Part shown: piece by piece, positions 15,487 through 24,087 of the stretch | How positions within the stretch are numbered: position 1 is the first letter of the stretch | How the letters are laid out: each line of letters starts with the position of its first letter | NCBI GenBank assembly: GCA_938091145.1 | Contig: CALKMS010000029.1 | Coordinates: 1 to 28,993, forward strand | Source: an uncultured bacterium | Lineage (GTDB): Bacteria; Actinomycetota; Aquicultoria; SKW223; CALKMS01 | DNA: 28,993 bases | Direction of reading: 5' to 3' | The notes under the pieces: model-generated | What the model was told of the DNA's origin: nothing | Seen by the model: the letters and a program-made list of their open reading frames with translations, nothing else | Databases searched by the model: none | Translations under genes and position numbers: made by a program

Positions 15487-17670
15487 TTATAAAACTGACT
15501 CTAAATTCAAAGCCGGATGTCCTTTCTCCTGCAAATAAGCCAGAACCTCTTCTTCGGTAGTAGCTATAGTTTCGTCAGCAATCATATCCACTAAATCGGG
15601 ATAGCCAAGCTCTTCTGCTCTTTTTTGAAGCCCTGGTCTCAATTCTTCCTTTAAATCTTTGGGCATCCAAACCAACCTTAAAAGCCCCCCGTCAGCCGAA
15701 ATAAACTTGGGACTTGTAAGATAGGCTTTTCCAACACCCATAAAACCCGGGGTTTGCTGACCGCCGCCGACCATTCCAGCTAAAGTGGAAAAACTCATTC
15801 CTACTGGCGTCATCCCCGTATATCCTCTCTGAACTGCCATTATCCCATTACACATCGGCAAAATAGCTAAAATAACTTCAAAACAACCACAACAGGTCAT
15901 TGGGTCATGAATCATCGAGTAAAGGGAAACTTGCTCTATTTTTCCATGAGAATGGCGTTTTACAAACTCATTCACCCCTTCCCAGATTCCCTTTTCTTCG
16001 TCAAGCAAAGCACCTTTTTCAATCGGCTGGTTACCACCGGTTGGCTCCATTTCAAAGTGAGCTTGAGCATCAAGCCAAGTATAGGCCCCACAAAGACCAA
16101 TCCTTTCCGGCGAAATCACGCAAACATGAGAAGGAGCAAAAGACTGGCAAAGAGTGCAACTGTAGAAAAGGTCAACTGCCGAATCAGTTAGAGCTCTCAT
16201 TCTTTCGTCCCGCTCGTGATAAATTTTTCTCGCTTCTTCCATTAATGCTTTAACTTTTTCCTCATCGGAATATATTTCCACCTCAACCTTGTCAACTACC
16301 CGCCCATACTCAGCATGAAGACTAGCCCGAATTGCTTCCCCTAAATGCCTTAATCGAAATCCTTTTTCATATGCCTCTCTGCTTATTCTGATCCAATTAA
16401 CATCGCGCTGACCAATATGCATCACTCCCGAAGCATGGTTAACAAAGCGGTGAATCTGTCTTTCTAAAACTGACTCAAACTCCTTTTTCATCTTTGAACC
16501 AGCTACTTTGACCACAATCGCCAGTGGCAACTTACCGCCTTCGGCGGGCAAGCTATCTAAATCAGGACCATCAACTGTTATTTTTCCATCCTCAACTTCT
16601 TCAAAAGGTTTCATTACTAAAAGCTCAAAAGAAGGAGTCCTGGTTCCGCCAAATTCAGCAAAAAGATTTTCTTTTCTGACCCGTTCGCCTTCAAAAGCTG
16701 GGCCGTAAGCAACTGGTAAATCGACCTTGACTACTTCAACTTTCAGTCCCCGAGTCTCCAAAGCCTTGCTAACCATTTCCTGTATTGGAATATTAGGTAC
16801 CACATGTTCATAGAGGCAAATTCCCGTTGGGTAAATAGAAGGAATGTTCTGATCGGTAATAACTGGGACTCCCCAGTTAATAGCCCCAGCTGCCGTAGCA
16901 TATTTTTCCTCATCAATAAAGCCAAGAGCCAAAATGAAAGCAAAAATTCGATTTTTCACATAAAGAAGTATTCTTCGAAAATCCCCAGGGGGGATGTCAC
17001 TGAAAACCATTGCCGCTCGTGCCGCAAAGCCAACAGCATAAACAGCGGAATAAATATCTTTGCCAAACGGAATCAGTCTAGTATGCCAGCCTAGCTCAAC
17101 TCCTGCTTCATTTAGTTGTTCAGCTATGGAAACACCGTTAGTGTGGCCACAAAAAAAAGTATAAAGATTAGTTGCCTGCAATTCTTGAGCTAACTTAACC
17201 GCACTTTCAGAGTCAGGAGCTGCGCCAACCACTACAGCAAAACCAGGAGCCCGACCATCAGTAAACTCGACACCTCTTTCCCTCAAGATCACATCGTCAG
17301 GTGGACCCAACCAGATTCCTTCAGCCTGGCTCTGGCCCAATGCAGGTTTAGTAAACTCAATTACTTCCTCAGCAAAGAGAGTAGCCATTCCGGCGTCTAA
17401 AGCCGGTCCAAGATAAGGAAGCCAAACCTTTTCCGATGGCGGCTCAGGTAAAAGCTTCTCAGCTTCTTCGATCACTGGCTTAAAATCAGCTAGCTTTTCC
17501 ACTTTGTGTCCTAATATAGAGTAAATAATGGGCACAAAATAAGCGGTGTCCGGTGGTTTAATTGGAAAATCCTCGCCTTTTTCCGCAATCGCTTTTTCTA
17601 ATTGTTCTTTAGCTTTTGTTACAATCTTATGTGAACCAATTATTGCCTGTGATAAAATAAATTTGGACAT
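15487..17670 (-). CDS. acsB: Acetyl-CoA synthase (CODH/ACS alpha subunit)
   Basis: AcsB condenses CO from CooS, a methyl group from AcsCD and CoA into acetyl-CoA. All A-cluster ligands are present: C505, C508, C517 and C527 in SCTLCQSFAPSHVC...GLCGAY bind the [4Fe-4S] cube, while C594-G595-C596 in MTCCGCFE with C508 hold the dinickel site. The 727 aa length and the residue numbers are within one of the Moorella enzyme (729 aa). The N-terminal CooS-docking domain (about 1-310) is intact, so this is the full bacterial form rather than the shorter archaeal CdhC. The product loop VGGGQQTPGFMGVGKAYLTSP is also conserved. ATG at 17670 follows AGGGGGTG; the gene is 11 bp after cooS and 10 bp before acsC. 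Confidence 0.98.
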   Translation of the reverse strand: MSKFILSQAIIGSHKIVTKAKEQLEKAIAEKGEDFPIKPPDTAYFVPIIYSILGHKVEKLADFKPVIEEAEKLLPEPPSEKVWLPYLGPALDAGMATLFAEEVIEFTKPALGQSQAEGIWLGPPDDVILRERGVEFTDGRAPGFAVVVGAAPDSESAVKLAQELQATNLYTFFCGHTNGVSIAEQLNEAGVELGWHTRLIPFGKDIYSAVYAVGFAARAAMVFSDIPPGDFRRILLYVKNRIFAFILALGFIDEEKYATAAGAINWGVPVITDQNIPSIYPTGICLYEHVVPNIPIQEMVSKALETRGLKVEVVKVDLPVAYGPAFEGERVRKENLFAEFGGTRTPSFELLVMKPFEEVEDGKITVDGPDLDSLPAEGGKLPLAIVVKVAGSKMKKEFESVLERQIHRFVNHASGVMHIGQRDVNWIRISREAYEKGFRLRHLGEAIRASLHAEYGRVVDKVEVEIYSDEEKVKALMEEARKIYHERDERMRALTDSAVDLFYSCTLCQSFAPSHVCVISPERIGLCGAYTWLDAQAHFEMEPTGGNQPIEKGALLDEEKGIWEGVNEFVKRHSHGKIEQVSLYSMIHDPMTCCGCFEVILAILPMCNGIMAVQRGYTGMTPVGMSFSTLAGMVGGGQQTPGFMGVGKAYLTSPKFISADGGLLRLVWMPKDLKEELRPGLQKRAEELGYPDLVDMIADETIATTEEEVLAYLQEKGHPALNLESVL

Positions 17671-17681
17671 TTTTTCACCCC

Positions 17682-19625
17682 CTATTCAACTGGCAGTTCT
17701 CGACGCATAGCCATATCATATAAAACTCGGGCCGGCTTCCGGTTAATTCCCAGTTTTTCGCGTTTATGGTTTATCAAATCAATAACTTTGGCCGCCATTC
17801 TTTGAGGATCTCCTTCTTTATAAAAACGAGCCCCAAAAATTTCCTCAATTTCCTGATAAAGCAGCTTTTCCATTTTTGAGCTTCCCCAAGTTGGATGAGG
17901 TATCCCCAAAAAAACGCTAACTCCAGACGCAACAAAGTAATGAGCGATAGCCTCAGCTTTTTCACTCATCCATTCAGGAGCCACACCAGCTACCGGAAGG
18001 TCGCTGATGTCATCTCCTAAACCGCCTTCCCGAACCATCTCGCAACAAGCAACTAAAATTCGACTATTATCAACACATGAACCGGCATGAAGGACCGGCG
18101 GCATCCCAACTGCTTCGCAAACTTCTTTCAAGCCTGGCCCGGCTTTCTCAGCTGCTTCAGGAAGAAGAAGACCCGCTTTAGCAAAAGCTCCAGCAGCACA
18201 ACCTGTGGATACTACCAAAATGTCATTCTTTATCAACTCTTCAGCCAAAGAAACATGGAAGACATCCTGAGATGTTCGCGGGTTATTACAGCCAACAATT
18301 CCAACCACTCCCTTAATTCGTCCCCAGATAATAGCATCGTTAAGTGGACGATAAGAAGCGCGGAAACGCCCCCCAAGCATATAATTAATTGTCTCATGAG
18401 AAAAACCAGCCACCAAACTCATCTTTTCTTCGGGTATCCTAACTTTTTGGGGATCACGATTCTTAAAGTTTTCAATAGCCAGTTCTACAATCCTTTGAGC
18501 CACTTCCAAGGCTTTTTCTGGTTCAAACTCTATGTGGAGCACCCCCGGAAACCTAGCCAAAGGTGAAGTGGTTAAAAGGCGGGTGTGGTAGTAACTTGTG
18601 ATCTGAGCTAGAGAAGGCATTAAGCATTGAACATCAGTAACCATAACTTCTACTGCCCCAGTCACAATGGCCAGTTCCTGATGGAGGTGATTTCCCGCTA
18701 TGGGATATCCTTGCCTCATTAAAACCTCGTTTCCAGTGCAGCATAGGCCAGCCACATTTATGCCTTCCTGAGCTCCAGCTTCCTGAGCTTTTTTGACCAT
18801 TTCCGGATTGCGAGCTACCCGTCCAATAGAGTCAGAAAGCAAAGGCTCGTGGCCGTGAATAACAATGTTAACTGCTCCTTCTTTTAAAACTCCAAGGTTT
18901 GCTTGAGACCGTATTGGTTTGGGTGTCGAGAGCAAAATATCGGTAAACTCTGTAGCGATCATCGAGCCACCCCAACCATCAGCCAAAGAAGTTCGAAAAG
19001 AAGAGAGAAGAATATCGTAAGGATCATGATCGACGCCCATAGTGGTGCGGTGCATAATTTCAACTACTTCCCGGTCAATACCTCGCGGCTCAACACCAAA
19101 ATCTTTCCAGATAGCCTGCCTTTTTTTGGGTGCGCGGTTCAAAAAAGTCAGTCTGCCATCTTGCTTACCAAACTCTTCTTCGCCTTTTCGCGCAAGCTCT
19201 ACAGCAACTTCTTGTACTTGACGGTTTTCTATTTCAATTCCAAACTCTTTAGCCACACGAAGCAACTTTCCCGCGTCTTTTATTTCGTATCCCGGCATTT
19301 TCCCTTCGGCTGCGAGTTTTAGAGCATGGACAATATGACGACCGTGGTCAGAATGAGCCGAAGTTCCGCCCGCAATCAATCGAGCCAAGTTACGAGCCAC
19401 AATTGTGTCGGCTGTAGCTCCGCAAACTCCTTGCTTCTCGTCAGGTTTGTTAGGGTTAATACGACAAGGACCCATCAAGCAAAGTCGGCAACAAGTACCG
19501 GCGTCGCCATAAACACAAGCTTTCATTGCCTCCTTGCGGTCCCAAGCAGTCTCAACTCCTTCTTCTTGAGCTTTCTTTATCATTTCCTGAGCTGCTTTGT
19601 CACGCGATTTCTCTTTGTTACTCAT
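17682..19625 (-). CDS. cooS: Nickel carbon monoxide dehydrogenase (CODH/ACS beta subunit)
   Basis: This enzyme reduces CO2 to CO at a Ni-Fe-S C-cluster and passes it through a tunnel to AcsB. D-cluster ligands are C37 and C45, B-cluster ligands C46, C49, C54 and C68 (GTCCRLCLMGPCRI...GVCGA). The C-cluster set H259 (HGHE), C295 or C296 (GLCCTGNE), C334 (DVQCLMPS), C446 (GCNNPRTS), C476 (STGCAAGAF) and C517 (GSCVDNSR) is complete. At 647 aa it is a standard CooS/AcsA. Position next to acsB marks it as the acetyl-CoA synthase partner (also called acsA) rather than a stand-alone energy-yielding CODH. ATG 19625 follows GGGAGGTT; only 2 bp separate it from acsD. Confidence 0.98.
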   Translation of the reverse strand: MSNKEKSRDKAAQEMIKKAQEEGVETAWDRKEAMKACVYGDAGTCCRLCLMGPCRINPNKPDEKQGVCGATADTIVARNLARLIAGGTSAHSDHGRHIVHALKLAAEGKMPGYEIKDAGKLLRVAKEFGIEIENRQVQEVAVELARKGEEEFGKQDGRLTFLNRAPKKRQAIWKDFGVEPRGIDREVVEIMHRTTMGVDHDPYDILLSSFRTSLADGWGGSMIATEFTDILLSTPKPIRSQANLGVLKEGAVNIVIHGHEPLLSDSIGRVARNPEMVKKAQEAGAQEGINVAGLCCTGNEVLMRQGYPIAGNHLHQELAIVTGAVEVMVTDVQCLMPSLAQITSYYHTRLLTTSPLARFPGVLHIEFEPEKALEVAQRIVELAIENFKNRDPQKVRIPEEKMSLVAGFSHETINYMLGGRFRASYRPLNDAIIWGRIKGVVGIVGCNNPRTSQDVFHVSLAEELIKNDILVVSTGCAAGAFAKAGLLLPEAAEKAGPGLKEVCEAVGMPPVLHAGSCVDNSRILVACCEMVREGGLGDDISDLPVAGVAPEWMSEKAEAIAHYFVASGVSVFLGIPHPTWGSSKMEKLLYQEIEEIFGARFYKEGDPQRMAAKVIDLINHKREKLGINRKPARVLYDMAMRRELPVE

Positions 19626-19627
19626 TT

Positions 19628-20578
19628 TTAACCTCCCTCACCAAGTGAAATAAATTCGCTACGAGCTTCTTTTAAAAGCCTTAAGCTCTCCGGATGTCGC
19701 AACGAAATAAGGTTGGCTCCAGCTAACATCAAAGTAATAGCCGTAACCACCTCCCAGGAAATTCCCCTCTTCTCCTCATCGCCCCAAGTTGGCTCTTCAT
19801 CCGGACTAACTTTAGCCTCCTTGGTTTTCCAAGTTTCTTGACCTACAGTGCAAATGATTGGGAACTGAGTCATCTCGTCGTTTTGAATTAATGCCGCCAG
19901 ACGCAACCGCTCCATAATAGAGAAAGTATATTCCAGTCCATAACCTAAAGCCCCGGTAGTCGGATCCATAACTATCCTTTCCAAAGGCATTCCCATCTGA
20001 GCAATAAGAATATTTACTTGTTTGGCGATGTTTATATCCACAGGGGAGAAGGCAATAACATTGTGGTTTGTTAGAGAAACAGGAGCTACCACTAGCTTGT
20101 AGTTTTCCTCATCAGCTGGCCCAAGTAATAGGCGACTATCCTTAATCCTATCAGCAACTTTCTGTAAAACTTGAGCGTCAGTCTCTTTATTTCCTGAAAC
20201 ATAAACAATCAGAGGCAAGCTCACAGCTTTCGAAATCTCCTCAACTAAATCAGCTGCTTGAGTAGGATCATGTTTTTTACTGTCTGGATGTGTACCTGTA
20301 AGTCGTATATGCAAAAATTCCGCTCCCATTTCAAAGCATTTTTTTGCCCACTCAACTGGTTCTTTCCAAACATCCTGGTAAAGCCGGGCCAAAGAATCAG
20401 CCCAATCAACAGGCTCTTGATCTAAAATCTCTAAACCAAAAAGTATTTTGTTGGGCATTTCTCCCTCCCAGAGATAAAAAGGCAAACAAGTCTCCCCGCC
20501 AACCTTTAAGCCACCAGAACCAATCTCAACTTCTTTTACTTTCCCAGAATAACTATTTAAAAGTTTTTCTACTAACAT
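19628..20578 (-). CDS. acsD: Corrinoid/iron-sulfur protein small subunit
   Basis: AcsD (delta subunit) is the TIM-barrel partner of AcsC; together they cradle the cobalamin and present it to AcsE and AcsB. The 316 aa protein has family stretches KVKEVEIGSGGLKVGGETC, GAEFLHIRLTGTHPDSKKHD, LPLIVYVSGNKETDAQVLQ, RIVMDPTTGALGYGLEYTFS and TAITLMLAGANLISLRHPE. It has no cluster of its own, as expected. The ATG overlaps the folD stop as TGATG, and the 3' end is 2 bp from cooS, so translation is likely coupled in both directions. Length is close to the usual 310-325 aa. Confusion with archaeal CdhD is unlikely given the bacterial AcsB and AcsC next door. Confidence 0.96.
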   Translation of the reverse strand: MLVEKLLNSYSGKVKEVEIGSGGLKVGGETCLPFYLWEGEMPNKILFGLEILDQEPVDWADSLARLYQDVWKEPVEWAKKCFEMGAEFLHIRLTGTHPDSKKHDPTQAADLVEEISKAVSLPLIVYVSGNKETDAQVLQKVADRIKDSRLLLGPADEENYKLVVAPVSLTNHNVIAFSPVDINIAKQVNILIAQMGMPLERIVMDPTTGALGYGLEYTFSIMERLRLAALIQNDEMTQFPIICTVGQETWKTKEAKVSPDEEPTWGDEEKRGISWEVVTAITLMLAGANLISLRHPESLRLLKEARSEFISLGEGG

Positions 20579-21423
20579 CAGCTGACCTCCAAACTTTTTT
20601 CAAAGGCAAAAACAGTATTTTTTAAAAGCATAGCCACGGTCATCGGCCCCACACCTCCAGGAACAGGAGTTACACTAGCCTTTTTTTTCACTTCCTCAAA
20701 ATCAACATCGCCAACCAGCTTCCCCTCAACCCGATTAATTCCAACATCAATTACGCAGGCACCTTCTTTAACCATATCGGCTTTAACCAAGCGAGGTCGA
20801 CCAGCAGCTACTACCAGAATGTCTGCTCTCCGTGTAACCGCTCCTAAATTACGAGTGCGAGTGTGGCAAATCGTTACAGTGGCATGCCTTTGCAACAACA
20901 ATAAGGCAACTGGTTTGCCAACAATGTTGCTCCGACCAACCACCACTGCTTCCTGTCCTTCAATTGTAAAGCCACTTCTTTCAATAAGCTCAATTATTCC
21001 TTGAGGTGTACAAGGAATAAAAGTTTCCTCTCCAGCTACCAAACGACCAATATTAAGCGGATGAAAACCATCCACATCTTTTTTGGGACTTATTTTTTCA
21101 ATAACAGCGCTTTCATTTAAATGCTCAGGAAGTGGTAACTGAACCAAAATCCCATGAACACTAGGATCCTCATTTAGTTCTTCAATTTTTTCAGCCAATG
21201 AATCTTGAGTAATATCTGCAGGTAACGCAATTTTAAAAGAAGTTATCCCAACTTCGGCACAGGCCTTTTCTTTCTGACCGACATAAACTAAAGAAGCCGG
21301 GTTTTCTCCAACCAATACCACGGCTAAACCAATGTTTTTCCCCGTTCGAAAGGTTAATTCCCTAACCTTATTTTTCACCTCTTCTCTTATCTGAGTGGCA
21401 ATTGCCTTACCATCAATAATCAT
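20578..21423 (-). CDS. folD: Bifunctional methylenetetrahydrofolate dehydrogenase/methenyltetrahydrofolate cyclohydrolase
   Basis: FolD converts 10-formyl-THF to methenyl-THF and then to methylene-THF, covering two methyl-branch steps. The substrate-binding YVGQKEKACAEVGI with the conserved Tyr-x3-Lys, GILVQLPLPEHL, DVDGFHPLNIGRL, PCTPQGI and the Rossmann motif VVVGRSNIVGKPVA are all present, as is the C-terminal PVPGGVGPMTVAMLL. The 281 aa length is typical. ATG 21423 overlaps the cooC stop as ATGA and its own stop overlaps acsD. Because FolD is bifunctional no separate cyclohydrolase (fchA) is needed and none is present. Whether it uses NAD or NADP cannot be read reliably here. Confidence 0.97.
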   Translation of the reverse strand: MIIDGKAIATQIREEVKNKVRELTFRTGKNIGLAVVLVGENPASLVYVGQKEKACAEVGITSFKIALPADITQDSLAEKIEELNEDPSVHGILVQLPLPEHLNESAVIEKISPKKDVDGFHPLNIGRLVAGEETFIPCTPQGIIELIERSGFTIEGQEAVVVGRSNIVGKPVALLLLQRHATVTICHTRTRNLGAVTRRADILVVAAGRPRLVKADMVKEGACVIDVGINRVEGKLVGDVDFEEVKKKASVTPVPGGVGPMTVAMLLKNTVFAFEKSLEVS

Positions 21424-22175
21424 TTTTTCACCAACTCCCTTTCAAAAACTGAAGACAAAAGAGCAGTCAAAGTTCGCCAGTAAGCTGAGCTCGCAGAAAG
21501 CTTAAAAACTGACTTATTTTCCCTTTCATTTAATAAAATTTCGGTATCGTAAGGTAATAAGCCTAAAAGCGGGGGTTCAATAAAATCAATTAACTCACGG
21601 GTTTCTTCTTCTGAAGTGACCTTGTTCACTACCAAGTAAAACTTATTGATATTCAGCTCAAGCGAGTTCGCTAAATGATAAAGTCGTTGAGCGGTAACCA
21701 AACCTTTAGAAGTCGGTTCAGCAATTAAAAAGAGGTAATCAATATCACGAGTCAAGCGACGGTTTAAATGCTCCATTCCGGCCTCGTTGTCAATAACTAA
21801 AGCTTTATAAGCTTTGGCCAGTCGATCAAGATAACTTCGCAATAAGTTATTAGCTGCGCAGTAACAACCTGGACCCTCAGGCCGACCCATAACCAGCAGA
21901 TCGAAACCCTGGCTCTCGACTAAAGCCTCTTCACCTTTAATTGATAACCATGTTTCTTTATCCATCACCGTCGAATCCAATGACTTCATCTCTTCAACAA
22001 TTTCACCCACCGTAAGCCGATAATCGACACCTAAGCTTTCGTTTAAATTAGCATTCGGATCAGCGTCGACAGCCAGCAAAGGCTGATAATTTTTTTCCAA
22101 AAGAAATCTTATTAAAGCAGCCGAAAAAGTAGTTTTTCCACAACCACCTTTTCCAGCAATCGCTATCGAAATCAT
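21420..22175 (-). CDS. cooC: CooC-type nickel-insertion ATPase for CODH/ACS
   Basis: This is a deviant-Walker (MinD/SIMIBI) ATPase that helps load nickel into CooS and/or AcsB. The P-loop AGKGGCGKTT includes the signature lysine K9 and catalytic K14, followed by AVDADPNANL (35-44) with the switch I aspartate. A C-x-C pair at C104 and C106 in GPGCYCAANN matches the dimer-interface metal site of CooC. IDNEAGMEHLNRR is the expected switch II/ligand region. At 251 aa it matches the family. ATG 22175 overlaps the acsV stop (ATGA), and its own stop overlaps folD the same way. In acetogens the paralogue dedicated to ACS is often called AcsF; the sequence alone does not decide which enzyme it serves. 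Confidence 0.93.
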   Translation of the reverse strand: MISIAIAGKGGCGKTTFSAALIRFLLEKNYQPLLAVDADPNANLNESLGVDYRLTVGEIVEEMKSLDSTVMDKETWLSIKGEEALVESQGFDLLVMGRPEGPGCYCAANNLLRSYLDRLAKAYKALVIDNEAGMEHLNRRLTRDIDYLFLIAEPTSKGLVTAQRLYHLANSLELNINKFYLVVNKVTSEEETRELIDFIEPPLLGLLPYDTEILLNERENKSVFKLSASSAYWRTLTALLSSVFERELVKK

Positions 22176-24079
22176 TTTTTAGTTGCCCTCTTCTCTTTTT
22201 TAAGCAATTTCATCACCGAAGGAAAAAGTTCAGCGTGAGTATGAGGGAGAAAAAGAGCTGAAACATATTCATCCATAAAGCGGCCACTTCTTGCCAGTTC
22301 AAGATAGGTCACTCTCGAAGCAACTTCAAGAGCTTTTTCTTCAAACTCCTGCGACAATGCAACCAACCTAGCCCCCAGCAAAGAAGTGTTCCCTAAAAAC
22401 TCTATTTTCTCCAAAGGCATATCAGGTAACAAGCCTATAATCATCGCTTTTTGAGCATCAATATAGTGGCCAAAAGCTCCAGCAATGTAAAGCTTCTCTA
22501 TATCTTTTAGGTTTACCTCAGCTGTTTCTACTAAAATCTTTATCCCGGCGAAAAGAGCCGCCTTAGCTCGCATCAGGTTATCTATATCTGATTCAGTTAT
22601 AGTAATGTCTTTTGAAGATTCCTCTCCTTTGTAAATAACAAATTCGTAGTCGCCGTTGCTCTTTCTTAAGCGTTTCGATTTACAAGTAAAGACAAATTTT
22701 CCACGCCGATCAATCAAACCCGCCAAAAAAAGCTCGGCCATCAAATCGATTAATCCCGACCCACATATTCCCGACGGAGCAGTGTCCCCAACTGTTACAA
22801 ACTCTACATCGCAGGTCTCACTATCAATCTTTACTTCCTCGATAGCTCCCGGGACCACCCGCGTGCCATGCTTAACCCCGCCGCCCTCAAAAGCGGGACC
22901 AGCAGAACAAGAGCATCCTAAAAGCCAGTCTCCTGTGCCTAAAACTATCTCCCCGTTGGTACCGATATCAATAAACAAGCGCAAGGGACCCTTTTTATAA
23001 AAGCCTGCTGCCAATAAACCGGCCACGATGTCAGCACCCATAAAACTGGCCACACAGGGTAAAAGAAACACATAAGCCTTTTCAAATAAACGAAAGCCTA
23101 GGCTTTCCCCCTTCTCCCAGTAACCAAAGTTGGTAGCGGGGACGTAAGGTTCCTCCTGAATAAAACCAGGATAAATACCGCTCAAAAGATGCAACATAAT
23201 CGTGTTGCCAGCAATATAAAGGCCCGAAATTTCTTCTACAGAAACACTTGCTTCCTCCATAAGCTTTTTACCCATTTGCTCGATGGCCCGGATAACTTCC
23301 CTCTGTAACTTATTGAGACCGCTTGCCTTTTTCCCATAAACTATCCGAGAAATGACATCTTCGCCGAAAGCTATTTGAGGGTTATAACGAGAAGACCGAC
23401 CCCAAACCTCTCCCGAAGAAAGTTCAATCAGCTCCGCCATAAGCGTTGTAGTCCCAACGTCCACTACTAAACCAAAAGGACCAAAAGTTTTTTTACCGGA
23501 AGCTAAATTACTCACAAAAAATTTGTCTTTGGCATCAAAAAGAGTAGCAGTCACCTGCCAATCGTTTTGCCGAAGAAGAAATGGCGCTTCCTTAATCACT
23601 GAATAAAATGGCAAAACAGGCTTGCCATATAACTTCTTAATCTCTCTTTCTATTCTTTCCCAATCGCTAAGATTGTCTTCAAGTGAAGGCTTGGGCAGGC
23701 TCAAAAACGCCTTTTTAAAACGAGGATTTCTCTCGCTTTTATTGAGCTCTTGAGCCAGATAAATTTCGCCTTTTTCTTCCAGCAAAGCATCGTCTAAAAG
23801 GCGTGTTTCTGGGGGAACAAAAATCTTGCAATTACCCATAACCTTTAACTGGCAAGCCAAGTGGTAATTCTTTTCTTTCAATTCAGGAGCAAGTTGGTAA
23901 GAACTAGGGTTTTCAACTACTTCTCCTTCAATGACTCTAACTTTGCACTTGCCGCAGGTACCCACTCCGTTGCAAGAGGAGTTAAGATGAACGCCAGCCT
24001 CTCGTGCAATGTTAAGAAGCGTTTCGCCTTTCCGCGCCGTCACCTTGCGGTTGGAAGGAACAAACTCAATTTTTGGCAA
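22172..24079 (-). CDS. acsV: Reductive activator of the corrinoid/iron-sulfur protein (RACo)
   Basis: This ATP-dependent activase returns accidentally oxidised Co(II) corrinoid of AcsCD to the active Co(I) state. The N-terminus is a plant-type [2Fe-2S] ferredoxin domain (C36, C42, C45, C76), followed by a linker and a large ASKHA ATPase domain. The latter shows VVDVGTTTLMAELIE, LYIAGNTIMLHLL, LFIDIGTNGEIVLG with GCSCSAGPAFEGGG, and LYIAGAFGHYIDAQKA. The 635 aa length is typical. The start is TTG at 24079 with AGGGGT (24089-24084) about 4-5 bp upstream; this ribosome site overlaps the fhs stop codon. Its position between fhs and cooC in an ACS cluster rules out methylamine-type RamA as a better name. 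Confidence 0.93.
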   Translation of the reverse strand: MPKIEFVPSNRKVTARKGETLLNIAREAGVHLNSSCNGVGTCGKCKVRVIEGEVVENPSSYQLAPELKEKNYHLACQLKVMGNCKIFVPPETRLLDDALLEEKGEIYLAQELNKSERNPRFKKAFLSLPKPSLEDNLSDWERIEREIKKLYGKPVLPFYSVIKEAPFLLRQNDWQVTATLFDAKDKFFVSNLASGKKTFGPFGLVVDVGTTTLMAELIELSSGEVWGRSSRYNPQIAFGEDVISRIVYGKKASGLNKLQREVIRAIEQMGKKLMEEASVSVEEISGLYIAGNTIMLHLLSGIYPGFIQEEPYVPATNFGYWEKGESLGFRLFEKAYVFLLPCVASFMGADIVAGLLAAGFYKKGPLRLFIDIGTNGEIVLGTGDWLLGCSCSAGPAFEGGGVKHGTRVVPGAIEEVKIDSETCDVEFVTVGDTAPSGICGSGLIDLMAELFLAGLIDRRGKFVFTCKSKRLRKSNGDYEFVIYKGEESSKDITITESDIDNLMRAKAALFAGIKILVETAEVNLKDIEKLYIAGAFGHYIDAQKAMIIGLLPDMPLEKIEFLGNTSLLGARLVALSQEFEEKALEVASRVTYLELARSGRFMDEYVSALFLPHTHAELFPSVMKLLKKEKRATKK

Positions 24080-24087
24080 TCTGACCC

